DNA of 39,070 nucleotides from the NCBI GenBank assembly GCA_025934375.1, contig JAICYD010000063.1, forward strand, positions 1 to 39,070, given 5' to 3'. The notes beneath the pieces were generated by a model, which searched no databases, was not told where the DNA came from, and worked only from the letters and a program-made list of their open reading frames with translations. A program made the translations under genes and the position numbers. Within the stretch, counting starts at the first letter, position 1; each line of letters starts with the position of its first letter. The stretch is from Streptosporangiaceae bacterium (lineage in GTDB: Bacteria > Actinomycetota > Actinomycetes > Streptosporangiales > Streptosporangiaceae). Shown piece by piece: positions 1 through 8,381 of this stretch.

Positions 1-1
1 C

Positions 2-859
2 GAGCGTGACCGGCGCGCCGAGCGGGACCAAGGCTCGGCGCGGGACATCCCCGGCAGCTCCGAGCTCTGGCTGTACCTGCGGGGCAGCGGGGAGCAGCGC
101 GAGCTGGTGTGCAAGGTGTTCGACGCCTATCCAGGCTGGGTCCGCGGCGGGGCGCCGGGCCCGGGCGGGCAGCGGGCACCCGCGGACTCGATGAGCGGCC
201 GGGGGCTTGAGGTCGTGCACGAGATGTCCCACGGGCGCTGGGGGTACCACCTCACCCGGGCGCGCCTGGGCGGCTGGAGCCTGCGCGGGAAGGCCGTGTG
301 GTTCGCGACGCCCGCTCCGCGGGCGCTGGCGGAGTCCACGGCGCCCTCCGCGTCGCCGCTCCTCGTCGTCCAGGGCGGGCCGGGCGGGCAGAGCCCGGGC
401 GGGCCGCCGATCCCCGCCACTGTCGCGATGACCCGGCTGGAGGCGGAGCTGTCGGCCCGCGGCTTCGGCGAGACGATGGTGCGCGCCGACGAGCCTGCCA
501 AGGACACCGCGGTACTCGCCGTCTGCGGTGAGCTCACGGTCTGGTGCCGGGCGGGCCTGGCGTGGGTGCGCGCGCCCGGCCTGGACGGCCAGGCGTGGGG
601 GTACGCGGACCTCGTCGAGGTCGCCGAGCAGGCCGTGGAGGCCCACGAGATGTTCTGCGTGGAGCCTGACCGGGCTAGCGGCCAGCCTGCCGCCGCCCGT
701 GCCTTAGGCGGCGCCACGCGGCGCCGCTCAGCCGAGCGTGTCCGCGAGCGCCTGGTACGTCCGCAGGACCATGTCCCAGAAGCGGTTGACGTCGATGTCA
801 GTCGCCACGGACGCGTTGGGCAGCGTGGCGGGGTTGAACTCGGTAACGGTCATTCCTGA
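2..859 (+). CDS. ATP-binding regulatory protein, 5'-truncated
   Basis: Open frame entering from the left edge; the start lies outside the window. The visible N-terminal part has residues typical of the end of an RsbW-like histidine-kinase-type ATPase fold as found in many actinobacterial anti-sigma or regulatory proteins: a block around RGLEVVHEMSHGRWGYH followed by GKAVWF (about 204-300). After a Gly/Pro linker comes a second part (about 430-660) with ELTVWCRAGLAWVRAP and DLVEVAEQAVEAHE, which resembles a short domain accompanying such ATPases. The frame stops only at 857-859, so the last ~130 nt run antisense to the 3' end of the nucleoside hydrolase gene. A pathway role cannot be given; control of a sigma factor is inference from family only. 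Confidence 0.5.
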   Translation, partial: ERDRRAERDQGSARDIPGSSELWLYLRGSGEQRELVCKVFDAYPGWVRGGAPGPGGQRAPADSMSGRGLEVVHEMSHGRWGYHLTRARLGGWSLRGKAVWFATPAPRALAESTAPSASPLLVVQGGPGGQSPGGPPIPATVAMTRLEAELSARGFGETMVRADEPAKDTAVLAVCGELTVWCRAGLAWVRAPGLDGQAWGYADLVEVAEQAVEAHEMFCVEPDRASGQPAAARALGGATRRRSAERVRERLVRPQDHVPEAVDVDVSRHGRVGQRGGVELGNGHS

Positions 860-1645
860 GGTGAGGCGCCCGGTGGTCTCGACCGCCACCGAGGCGGCCG
901 TGTACCCGAACACCTCGGGGACCGCCACCGACACCACCGCGCACACGTCGTGCACCGCGGGGTCGGGCAGGTCGTGATACTCGGCCAGCGACGGCAGCAG
1001 CAGCGTCGCGCCGAGCCGTCCGAGCGTCCCCATCCGCTCGCGGATGGGCGGCGTGGCCAGCGCCCGCAAGGTCACGTCGAGGCCGATCATGCGCACCGTC
1101 CACCCGGCGTCGAAGACGATCGCCGCCGCCTCCGGGTCCGCCCAGATGTTGTACTCGGCAGCGGGCGTCATGTTGCCGCGCCCCGCCGAGCCGCCCATGA
1201 TCACGAAGTCGCGGGCCCACTCGGTCAGGCGGGGCTCCCTGCGCACGGCCATCGCGATGTTGGTCAGCGGCCCGGTCGCGACCAGCGTGATCTCACCCGG
1301 GGCGGCGCCCAGGGTGCGGATGAGGAAGTCAACCGCGTGCTCGCCTTCGGGGCCGCGCGCCGAGTCGGGCAGCACCGCGCCACCCAGTCCCGTCTCGCCA
1401 TGCACGCTGGAGGCGTCCAGGGCGGGCCGTAGCAGGGGGGTGGCGCAGCCAGCCGCCACCGGGACGGTCGTGGCGCCCACGAAGTCCGCGACGGACAGCG
1501 CGTTCCGCGTGGTCCGGGCCAGCCCCACGTTCCCGGCCACGGTCGTTATCCCGGCTAGCTCGACCCCGGGGTGCCCGTGGGCGAACGCGATGGCCAGCGC
1601 GTCATCAATACCCGGATCACAGTCCAAGACGATTGTGGTGGTCAT
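728..1645 (-). CDS. nucleoside hydrolase (IunH/Rih family)
   Basis: A 305-aa protein that should hydrolyse the N-glycosidic bond of ribonucleosides to free base and ribose (purine or pyrimidine salvage, cytosol). The N-terminus carries the family Ca2+/ribose signature LDCDPGIDDALA (residues 7-18). Other hallmarks are ATGPLTNIAMAV, the GGSAGRGNMTPAAEYNIWADPEA block and a C-terminal PAVHDVCAV with the conserved His-Asp. Length is normal for the family (about 300-330). ATG at 1645 gives the first signature directly. It is divergent from glyA and its 3' end overlaps the opposing ATP-binding protein frame by about 130 nt. Base specificity cannot be told. Confidence 0.9.
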   Translation of the reverse strand: MTTTIVLDCDPGIDDALAIAFAHGHPGVELAGITTVAGNVGLARTTRNALSVADFVGATTVPVAAGCATPLLRPALDASSVHGETGLGGAVLPDSARGPEGEHAVDFLIRTLGAAPGEITLVATGPLTNIAMAVRREPRLTEWARDFVIMGGSAGRGNMTPAAEYNIWADPEAAAIVFDAGWTVRMIGLDVTLRALATPPIRERMGTLGRLGATLLLPSLAEYHDLPDPAVHDVCAVVSVAVPEVFGYTAASVAVETTGRLTSGMTVTEFNPATLPNASVATDIDVNRFWDMVLRTYQALADTLG

Positions 1646-1725
1646 GCCCAGAAGCTATCGGTAGCCGCGGAGGGGTTCCCGTGGTTTCGGGGGGACCCTC
1701 CCGGCGAGCCGGATTATTCGGACGG

Positions 1726-1769
1726 GACCCCGTGGAGGTTGGGGTCTGGGGGGCTGGTGCGCGCCCCCC
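1726..1769 (+). promoter_or_regulatory. structured leader of glyA (two consecutive hairpins)
   Basis: Two perfect hairpins stand back to back upstream of the glyA ribosome site. The first pairs GACCCC (1726-1731) with GGGGTC (1741-1746) over a 9-nt loop. The second pairs GGGGGGC (1748-1754) with GCCCCCC (1763-1769) over an 8-nt loop. The Shine-Dalgarno GAGGAGGT is at 1789-1796. This could be an attenuator or part of an unrecognised riboswitch; I do not recognise a ZTP, glycine or SAM class consensus. Confidence 0.4.
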
Positions 1770-1804
1770 AGAGGGTAGGGTCTTCTGCGAGGAGGTACTA
1801 AGCC

Positions 1805-3076
1805 ATGCACCAGCCGTCCATTCCGCAGATCGAGTCGTCGGACCCGGAGATCGCGGGGCTCATCCACGACGAGGCTCGTCGGCAGGCCGAGAAGATCCGG
1901 CTCATCCCGTCGGAGAACTACGTCTCGCTCGCTGTCCTCGAGGCGTGCGGCACGGTGCTCAACAACAAGTACTCCGAGGGGTACCCCGGCAAGCGGTACT
2001 ACGAGGGCCAGCAGATCATCGACCCGATCGAGACGATCGCGGTCGAGCGCGCCCGGGCGCTGTTCGGCGTGGACCACGCGAACGTCCAGCCCTACTCCGG
2101 CTCCCCGGCCAACCTCGCCGTGTACCTGGCCTTCGCGCAGCCCGGCGACACCATCATGGGCATGTCGCTGCCGATGGGCGGGCACCTGACGCACGGCGCG
2201 GGCGTCTCGATAACCGGCAAGTGGTTCCGGGCCGTGCACTATGGCGTGCGCCAGGACACCGGGCGGGTGGACTTGGACGAGGTGCGGGACGTCGCCCTGC
2301 GCGAGCGGCCCAAGATCCTCATCTGCGGCGGCACCGCGATCCCGCGCACGATTGACTTCCCGGCCTTCGCCGCCATCGCCGCCGAGGCCGGCGCGGTCTG
2401 CGTCGCCGACATCGCGCACATCGCGGGCCTGATCGCCGGCGGGGCGCACCCGTCCCCCGCGGGGCACGTCCCGGTGATCTCGACGACCACGCACAAGACG
2501 CTGCGCGGCCCGCGCGGCGCGATGCTGATGACGGACGCCGCCCACGCCACGGCGATCGACAAGGCGGTGTTCCCTGGCCTGCAGGGCGGCCCGCACAACC
2601 ACACGACGGCGGGCATCGCGGTGGCGCTGCGCGAGGCCTCGGCCCCGTCCTTCCGTGACTACGCCGCCGCCATCGTGGCCAACGCCAAGGCACTGGCCAC
2701 CGCACTGCAGGCGCGCGGGTACGACCTGGTCTCCGGCGGCACGGACAACCACCTGCTGCTGGTGGACCTGACCTCCAAGGGCATCGGGGGCAAGCCGGCC
2801 GCCAAGGCCCTGGACCGCGCGGGCATCGAGCTGAACTTCAACACCGTCCCCTTCGACCCGCGCCGCCCGTTCGACCCGTCTGGCATCCGGCTCGGCACCC
2901 CCGCGATCACCACGCGCGGCCTGGACGAGTCGCACATGCCGGCGCTGGCGGGCTGGATCGACGAGGCGATCACGGCGGCGATCAAGGACGACGAGGCGAC
3001 CTTGGACCGCGTCGCCGCCGAAGTCCGCGGCCTGCTCGCCGCCTTCCCCATGCCGGGCTGGTCCGCCCAGCCGTAA
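1805..3076 (+). CDS. glyA: serine hydroxymethyltransferase
   Basis: A 423-aa PLP enzyme interconverting serine plus tetrahydrofolate with glycine plus 5,10-methylene-THF, the main one-carbon source in the cytosol. Conserved blocks include IPSENYVS, NKYSEGYPGKRYYEG, NVQPYSGSPANLAVY, the DIAHIAGLIAGG segment and the PLP-lysine motif THKTLRGPRG, where K231 is the Schiff-base lysine (codon 2495-2497). Length is normal for bacterial GlyA. The ATG at 1805 is fixed by a strong GAGGAGGT at 1789-1796. The gene is monocistronic: divergent from the nucleoside hydrolase and followed by a hairpin terminator. The leader forms two stable hairpins that may regulate it. Confidence 0.97.
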   Translation: MHQPSIPQIESSDPEIAGLIHDEARRQAEKIRLIPSENYVSLAVLEACGTVLNNKYSEGYPGKRYYEGQQIIDPIETIAVERARALFGVDHANVQPYSGSPANLAVYLAFAQPGDTIMGMSLPMGGHLTHGAGVSITGKWFRAVHYGVRQDTGRVDLDEVRDVALRERPKILICGGTAIPRTIDFPAFAAIAAEAGAVCVADIAHIAGLIAGGAHPSPAGHVPVISTTTHKTLRGPRGAMLMTDAAHATAIDKAVFPGLQGGPHNHTTAGIAVALREASAPSFRDYAAAIVANAKALATALQARGYDLVSGGTDNHLLLVDLTSKGIGGKPAAKALDRAGIELNFNTVPFDPRRPFDPSGIRLGTPAITTRGLDESHMPALAGWIDEAITAAIKDDEATLDRVAAEVRGLLAAFPMPGWSAQP

Positions 3077-3086
3077 AGGGCTAACC

Positions 3087-3128
3087 CGAGCGGCTCCCCG
3101 GCTCCCCGGCTGGCCGGGGGGCCGCTCG
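3087..3128 (+). terminator. glyA terminator hairpin
   Basis: CGAGCGGC (3087-3094) pairs perfectly with GCCGCTCG (3121-3128), with further GC pairing possible in the interior; only a weak T-rich run (TTCTT) follows. It lies 10 nt after the glyA stop. Typical of GC-rich actinobacterial terminators. Confidence 0.7.
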
Positions 3129-3243
3129 CGTTCTTCCCGCCCGTTCGGTCCTGGGGTGGTTGCCGCATCGCCCCGGGCTGGGGGCGATGCCGCGGCCAGG
3201 CTCCGTGTGGCCGCTATATAGACTTATCCGAAACTAGGACATA

Positions 3244-3294
3244 TGTGCAGTGTGCCCGCTAGTATTTGACTACCTGTTCGGATGAACCTATATT
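3244..3294 (+). promoter_or_regulatory. promoter(s) of the DUF6504-dnaE2 operon
   Basis: In an AT-rich stretch, TTGACT (3266-3271) and TATATT (3289-3294) are separated by exactly 17 nt, a near-consensus housekeeping promoter. Its spacer holds GTTC-N4-GAAC (3276-3287), a possible operator. Just upstream, TGTGCAGTG (3244-3252), 7 nt, then TAGTAT (3260-3265) resembles the PafBC/RecA-NDp damage promoter (recalled consensus TTGTCRGTG-N8-TANNNT), but with several mismatches and a spacer one base short. The sigma-A call is well supported; the damage-promoter reading is a hypothesis. Confidence 0.55.
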
Positions 3295-3379
3295 CGATCG
3301 GTAGCCCGCTGAGCTGGGCTTTAGAACATGTAAGGACGCCTGTCTTCCCCCAGGTGTTGGGCGGAAGTCGGGGCAGCGC

Positions 3380-3697
3380 ATGAGCAGGGTGTACCGGGAG
3401 CCGGTAGAGGTCCAGGCGCGCGAGGATGGCCGGCCGACCCGGTTCGTGTGGCGGGGGAGGCTCTACACGGTGCGCTCGATCTTGGAGCACTGGGCGGTCA
3501 ACCGCGAGTGGTGGCGGGAGGCCGACCCGGCCGACCCGGCCCCCGGAGGGTCGTCCCCCGGGGAGATAGCCGGACAGCCGGAGCTTGAGTACTGGCGCGT
3601 TGAGGCGTCAGCCGGGCGGGGCTTCCCCGCGGGCACCTACGAGCTGTGCCGCGACGTGGCCGCCGATGCCTGGGCCCTGCGGCGGGTGGTCGATTGA
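3380..3697 (+). CDS. DUF6504-like small protein upstream of DnaE2
   Basis: A 105-aa protein beginning MSRVYREPVEVQ, with an RFVWRGRLYTVRSILEHW block (about residues 22-39) and a C-terminal ELEYWRVEASA...TYELCRD...WALRRVVD segment. It has no membrane segment. I recognise the pattern as the actinobacterial DUF6504 family, which I recall beside Y-family or DnaE2 polymerase genes; its biochemical role is unknown to me. The coding region follows a strong promoter, and its TGA stop (3695-3697) overlaps the TTG start proposed for dnaE2 (TTGA), so the two are probably translationally coupled. A role as accessory factor in translesion synthesis is inference from context. Confidence 0.65.
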   Translation: MSRVYREPVEVQAREDGRPTRFVWRGRLYTVRSILEHWAVNREWWREADPADPAPGGSSPGEIAGQPELEYWRVEASAGRGFPAGTYELCRDVAADAWALRRVVD

Positions 3698-6600
3698 GCG
3701 AAAGTCGCCGGCGGGGCACGGCATTGGAGTTCACGCACCTGCACGTGGCGTCGTCATACTCGCTGCGCTTCGGCACGGCGACCCCGGCGGCGCTGGTCGC
3801 CCGGGCGGCGGAGCTTGGCATGCCCGCGCTCGCGCTGACCGACCGCGACGGCCTGTATGGCGCGTTCAAGCACGTCCAGGCGTGCACCGAAGCCGGGATC
3901 AAGCCCGTCCTCGGCGCTGACCTGGCCCTTCGCCTCCCGCAAGCCCGTGCGCGGGTTACCCTGCTCGCCGAGGGACGGCAGGGCTGGGCCTCGCTATGCC
4001 GCCTGGTCACCGCCGCCCACGCCACCGCCGACGCCGACGCTTCCCCGGTGGTCACGGCCGAGCAGATCGCCCAGCACTCCGCCGGCCTCATCGTGTTGCT
4101 CGGCCCGGCCAGCGATGTTGGCCAGGCCGTCGCGGCCCGCCGCTCAGACCTCGCGCGGCGTGCCCTGGACCGCTGGCTCGGGCTCGGGTGCGAGGCCGTT
4201 GTCGAGATCGTTGATCACCTCGACGCACCCGGCAGCACGCACCGGGCGGCCCGCATGGCCGAGCTGGCCGCGCAGCGGGGCACCGGTGCCGTCCTGGCCA
4301 ACGCGGTCAGGTACCTGGAGCCGGCTGACAGCAGGGTCGCCCAGGTCCTGGACGCGGCGCGGCACCTGGTGCCCCTCGGCTCGCCCGCGGTCACCGCCCG
4401 GGAGCCAGCCGACGCCCAAGCCCGCGCCCAAGCCCGCAATAGCCGCGCTTTCCTGGCCGACGCGCCCACGATGGCCGCCATCGCCACGCGCATCGCCAGC
4501 GCCCTTGGAGGCACCGCCCTTGGAGGCACCGCCCGGGCGCTGCTGCGGCAGACCGCCGAGCTGGCTGGCCGCCTGTGCCTTGACCCCGTCCGTGACCTGG
4601 GCATCGGCAGGCCTCATATGCCCGAGGCAACCGGGGGCCAGCGGGCCGTATCCCTCCAGGCTGTATCTCCCCAGGCTGTATCTCCCCAGGCGATGGCCCA
4701 GGAGGCCACGCGGGAACTCCGGATCCGCTGCGAGTCCGCCCTGCCCCCGCGCCGGCCGGGCATGTCCGGGCGGCGCGCCGCCCGGACCGCCAGGGATCGC
4801 ATGGAGCACGAGCTGGCGATCATCACCGCGACCGGGACCGCCCCTTACTTCCTCACGGTCGCCGACATCGCCGACCGGATCCGGGCCAGCGGCATCCGGT
4901 GCGCGATCCGCGGCTCCGGCGCCGGCAGCTACGTCAACCACCTGCTCGGCATCTCCGCCATCAACCCGGTGGAGCACGGCCTGCTCATGGAGCGCTTCTT
5001 GTCGCCGATAAGGACGACCCTCCCCGACATCGACCTTGACGTTGAGTCGGCGCGGCGGCTGGAGGCGTACCAGGTCATCTTCGACGCCTACGGAGAGGAG
5101 CGGACCGCATGCGTGTCCATGATGGAGACCTACCGGGCACGCAGCGCGATCCGGGACGTGGCCGCCGCGATGTCCCTGCCACCGGATGAGATCGGCCGGA
5201 TCGCCAAGGCGTTCCCGCACATCCGCGCCCGGCACATCACCAGCGCGCTGCGCGAGCTTCCGGAGCTGAAGGCCAGCAACCTGGCCACGCCGCAGCTGGC
5301 CATGGTGTTCAGCATCGCCGAGAAGCTCGATGGCCTGCCCCGCCACGTCGCCATGCACCCGTGCGGGATCTTGCTGTCCGACGCGACGCTCCGGGACCGC
5401 ACCGCGATGCAGCGCAGCGCCGAGGGCTTCGCGCTCAGCCACCTCGACAAGGACGACGCCGAGATCGCCGGGGTGATCAAGCTCGACGTGCTCGGCGTGC
5501 GGATGCAGTCCGCGATGGCGTACACGATCACCGAGATCGCCCGCACCGAGGGCGACGAGAGCGCGCCCGACCTGGACGCCATCCCCCGCGACGACACTCC
5601 CACCTACGCGATGATCGCGCAGGCCAAGACCCTCGGCTGCTTCCAGATCGAATCGCCCGGTCAGCGCGAGCTGGTCCGCAAGCTGGCCCCGGCATCCGTC
5701 GATGACCTGATCGTGGACATCTCGCTGTTCCGGCCCGGCCCGGTGAGCTCGGACATGATCAGCCCGTTCCTGCGCACCCGGCACGGCCTGCAGGCGCCGT
5801 CCTTCCCGCACGAGCGCCTGCGCGCCGCGCTGGCCGAGACCGGGGGAGTGGTGGTCTACCACGAGCAGGTGCTGCGCATCCTCGATGAGATGACCGGCTG
5901 CGGCCTGGACGAGGCCGACCTGGTCCGCCGTCACCTGTCCACCGAGCACGGCCCGCGGCGCACCGAGCCGTGGTTTCGCGCGGCGGCCCGCCGCCGTGGG
6001 TACGACCGGCGGGTCATCGACCAGGTGTGGGAGGTGCTGGCCGCGTTCGGCGGGTTCGGCTTCTGCAAGGCGCACGCCGCCGCGTTCGCGATCCCCGTCT
6101 ACCAGTCCGCCTGGCTCAAGCGCCACCATCCGGCCGCCTTCTACGCCGGCGTCCTCACCCACGACCCCGGCATGTACCCCAAGCGCGTGATCGTCGCCGA
6201 CGCCCGGCTTTCCGGCATCCCCGTCTTGCCCCTGGACGTGAATACCTCCGGAGACGGGTGGAAAGTCCAAGCGGATCTCCCCCCAACGTTCCCGGCTGAC
6301 TACTCGTGCGCACCCCTCCTCCCGGACTCGCGCCCGGCCCGCCCGGCCGCTTCCCCCTCATCGCCACCTGCCGGCGCCCCTTCGGCGGCCGCCGTCCCTC
6401 AGCTGGGCGTCCGGGTCTCGCTGCGCGAGGTGAAGGGGATCAGCGACGCCGAGGTCGAGCGCATAGTCGCGGGCCAGCCGTACGCGTCGCTGCGGGACTT
6501 CTGGGACCGGGCCCGCGTCTCCCGCCCCATCGCCGAGCGCCTCGTCCTCACCGGCGCCTTCGACTCCCTCTACCCGGCCCCCGATCCAGCCCCCAGCTCC

Positions 6601-7656
6601 GCTCCACGGCCGCCCGCCGACCCCCAGCCGGCCCTTGAGTTCCCCCCCGAACCAGCCCCTGGTGCCGTCTCCCAGCCGCCCGCTGACGCTGCCTCCGGGT
6701 TCGGGTTCCTGTCCGCGCCAGTCCCCGGCCCGGCGCCTCCGCCCGCACCCGCGTCCCCTTCCCCCCTTCCGACGCGGCGAGACCTGCTCGCGCGGGTTGG
6801 GGTGCTCGACCGGGCGGCGTCGCGGGCGAGCGGCCGGGCCCGCGCGGGCAGTGCTAGCTCAAGCGGTGCCGGCGGGGAGGCTCTCCAGCTTTTCGACGGG
6901 GCGGTCACCGACGATTGGCTGGCCGGGCTCGTTCCGGCTGGCCAGCTGCGCGACCTGGACCCGGCCGAACGCGTCGCGGCCGAGCTGGACATCCTCGGCT
7001 TCGACGTCAGCCGGCACGTCCTGGAGTTCTACGGCACCCTGCTGGCCGAGCTCGGCGTGGTCCGGTCCACCGGCCTGGCCCGCTGCCGGCCGGGGGAGAC
7101 AGTCCTGGTCGCCGGGGTAAAGGTGGCGACGCAGACCCCGGCCGTGCGCTCCGGGCAGCGAATCATCTTCGCGACCTTGGACGACGCGGTCGGCCTGGTG
7201 GACCTGGCGTTCTTCGAGTCGGTCCAGGAGCGCTGCGCGGCCCGGCTGTTCGGCTCCTGGCTGCTGCTGGTTCGCGGCAAGGTCCGCCGCTCCGGCGCGG
7301 GAACCGGCGGCGGGCCCGGGAGCGCGCTCGTCCGCCCGGATGCCGCGCCCGTCGCCGTCACCGTGAACGGGGCCGAATGCTGGGACATCCCCGCACTGGA
7401 TGAGATCCGCGTGAGCCAGGGGATGCCAGCGGTGCGGGCCGCGATGGCCGCCGGGGACACTGGCGTGGCCCCCGGCGTGACAAGCGGCCAGGGCAGTCCG
7501 GGTCCCCCCGCCCAGCCGATGGTCTACGGCACCGGCTTCGCGCTGTCCCCGTGGGCCGAGACCGGCGGACCGGGCGCCGCGCTCAAGCACGCTCCGCGAA
7601 ACTTCTGGCATGCCAGTCCCGGCAGTTCCGGTCAAACCGGCAGCGCCGATGACTGA
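3694..7656 (+). CDS. dnaE2: DnaE2-type error-prone DNA polymerase III alpha subunit
   Basis: A ~1,320-aa C-family DNA polymerase. Order of domains: PHP (THLHVASSYSLRFG near the start), palm with the catalytic PDIDLD motif (D445, D447) and third Asp in KLDVLG (D598), fingers including FQIESPGQRELVRKL and FGFCKAHAAAFA, a helix-hairpin region, a Pro/Ala-rich linker (about 6560-6780) and a C-terminal OB fold (ETVLVAGVKV). Sequence style fits DnaE2/ImuC, which copies damaged DNA, rather than replicative DnaE1. Start chosen at TTG 3694 because it overlaps the upstream stop as TTGA; a GTG at 3646 or TTG at 3724 are alternatives. Unusual: 15-bp tandem repeats insert GGTAL-type and AVSPQ-type peptides between PHP and palm. 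No imuA/imuB partner lies in the window. Confidence 0.88.
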   Translation: MSESRRRGTALEFTHLHVASSYSLRFGTATPAALVARAAELGMPALALTDRDGLYGAFKHVQACTEAGIKPVLGADLALRLPQARARVTLLAEGRQGWASLCRLVTAAHATADADASPVVTAEQIAQHSAGLIVLLGPASDVGQAVAARRSDLARRALDRWLGLGCEAVVEIVDHLDAPGSTHRAARMAELAAQRGTGAVLANAVRYLEPADSRVAQVLDAARHLVPLGSPAVTAREPADAQARAQARNSRAFLADAPTMAAIATRIASALGGTALGGTARALLRQTAELAGRLCLDPVRDLGIGRPHMPEATGGQRAVSLQAVSPQAVSPQAMAQEATRELRIRCESALPPRRPGMSGRRAARTARDRMEHELAIITATGTAPYFLTVADIADRIRASGIRCAIRGSGAGSYVNHLLGISAINPVEHGLLMERFLSPIRTTLPDIDLDVESARRLEAYQVIFDAYGEERTACVSMMETYRARSAIRDVAAAMSLPPDEIGRIAKAFPHIRARHITSALRELPELKASNLATPQLAMVFSIAEKLDGLPRHVAMHPCGILLSDATLRDRTAMQRSAEGFALSHLDKDDAEIAGVIKLDVLGVRMQSAMAYTITEIARTEGDESAPDLDAIPRDDTPTYAMIAQAKTLGCFQIESPGQRELVRKLAPASVDDLIVDISLFRPGPVSSDMISPFLRTRHGLQAPSFPHERLRAALAETGGVVVYHEQVLRILDEMTGCGLDEADLVRRHLSTEHGPRRTEPWFRAAARRRGYDRRVIDQVWEVLAAFGGFGFCKAHAAAFAIPVYQSAWLKRHHPAAFYAGVLTHDPGMYPKRVIVADARLSGIPVLPLDVNTSGDGWKVQADLPPTFPADYSCAPLLPDSRPARPAASPSSPPAGAPSAAAVPQLGVRVSLREVKGISDAEVERIVAGQPYASLRDFWDRARVSRPIAERLVLTGAFDSLYPAPDPAPSSAPRPPADPQPALEFPPEPAPGAVSQPPADAASGFGFLSAPVPGPAPPPAPASPSPLPTRRDLLARVGVLDRAASRASGRARAGSASSSGAGGEALQLFDGAVTDDWLAGLVPAGQLRDLDPAERVAAELDILGFDVSRHVLEFYGTLLAELGVVRSTGLARCRPGETVLVAGVKVATQTPAVRSGQRIIFATLDDAVGLVDLAFFESVQERCAARLFGSWLLLVRGKVRRSGAGTGGGPGSALVRPDAAPVAVTVNGAECWDIPALDEIRVSQGMPAVRAAMAAGDTGVAPGVTSGQGSPGPPAQPMVYGTGFALSPWAETGGPGAALKHAPRNFWHASPGSSGQTGSADD
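4502..4531 (+). repeat. 15-bp tandem duplication in dnaE2
   Basis: CCCTTGGAGGCACCG occurs twice head to tail (4502-4516, 4517-4531), encoding a duplicated LGGTA peptide in frame. Confidence 0.85.
4645..4689 (+). repeat. 15-bp tandem repeat (3 units) in dnaE2
   Basis: Three copies of a 15-bp unit (GCTGTATCTCCCCAG, the first diverged) encode AVSLQ-AVSPQ-AVSPQ in a linker between the PHP and palm regions. The unit length keeps the frame. Confidence 0.85.
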
Positions 7657-7802
7657 AGCCGCCCGTGGGGGGCAGCATTGACCAGCGGTGAGTCCAGCAA
7701 CACTAGTAAATTGTTAAGGCGCGCTTAGCCGATGAGAGACGTGGCCTATGTGCTGTATACGTAGATACTTGACTACCGTACGTCACCACATGAGGAATCC
7801 CA

Positions 7803-8381
7803 ATGTCACCTGCCTGGACCTGGCGGCCGGCCGCGCGCTGGAGGATCGTGCTGTGGACCAAGCTGCGCACCACGATGGGCGTGCGCTTCACCCGGTTCGC
7901 CCGGGCCGCGCTCACCGCGCTGGCTGCTAGCGAAGGCACCCTGGCAATATGCGACGGCGTCTTCCACCTGACGGCCGGGCGGGCCGCGGTGCTCAGCTGG
8001 TTCGTCGGCGCGGTGGTCAGCTACCTGATGAGCCGGTGGGCCTGGGAGCGCAAGGGCAAGCCGGACTTCCTGCGCGAGACCGTGCCGTTCTGGGTGATCT
8101 CCGCGCTGGTGGTGGTAATCCTCACGCTGTGCACCAAGCTCGGCTACCACGTGGCCGCGTCGCTGCATCTGCGCGGGGCCGAGCACGTGGTCTTCGTCGG
8201 CTTCTTCTTCCTGGTCGCCAACTTCATCACGTTCCTGACCCGCTTCGTGATCTTCCACTACGTGGTGTTCGCCGAGCCGCGCACCGCCGCCCAGGCCGCC
8301 GCGGCGGACCCGGACGTTGTCCCGCCCCGGCCGCACGCCGGAGCGGGCAGCCGGGGGCACCGCGCCGGCCGCCCGCAGTAG
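7803..8381 (+). CDS. GtrA-like membrane protein
   Basis: A 192-aa protein with four hydrophobic segments (about residues 30-52, 60-80, 98-120, 130-158) and the GtrA-family pattern LSWFVGAVVSYLMSRWAWE followed later by FLTRFVIFHYVVF. GtrA proteins are small flippase-like partners that move lipid-linked sugars (usually polyprenyl-phosphate glucose or similar) across the membrane. The neighbour on the opposite strand is a dolichol-phosphate-mannose-synthase-like glycosyltransferase, the usual partner class. ATG at 7803 has AGGA about 10 nt upstream. Its last ~155 nt are antisense to the extended C-terminus of the glycosyltransferase. The substrate is unknown. Confidence 0.75.
   Translation: MSPAWTWRPAARWRIVLWTKLRTTMGVRFTRFARAALTALAASEGTLAICDGVFHLTAGRAAVLSWFVGAVVSYLMSRWAWERKGKPDFLRETVPFWVISALVVVILTLCTKLGYHVAASLHLRGAEHVVFVGFFFLVANFITFLTRFVIFHYVVFAEPRTAAQAAAADPDVVPPRPHAGAGSRGHRAGRPQ

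Noticed and set aside
1690..1804. ZTP (pfl) or other known riboswitch upstream of glyA
   Set aside because: The hairpins are real, but I do not find the conserved ZTP core or any other class signature; kept only as a structured leader.
3235..3250. LexA/SOS box upstream of the dnaE2 operon
   Set aside because: The centre ACATATGT fits, but the flanks differ from TCGA at about five of eight positions; the GTTC-N4-GAAC at 3276 has the half sites reversed.
4144..6270. 708-aa ORF on the minus strand
   Set aside because: Shadow of dnaE2 caused by high GC; composition is Arg/Gly/Ala/His-rich with no fold motifs, while the plus strand has catalytic motifs.
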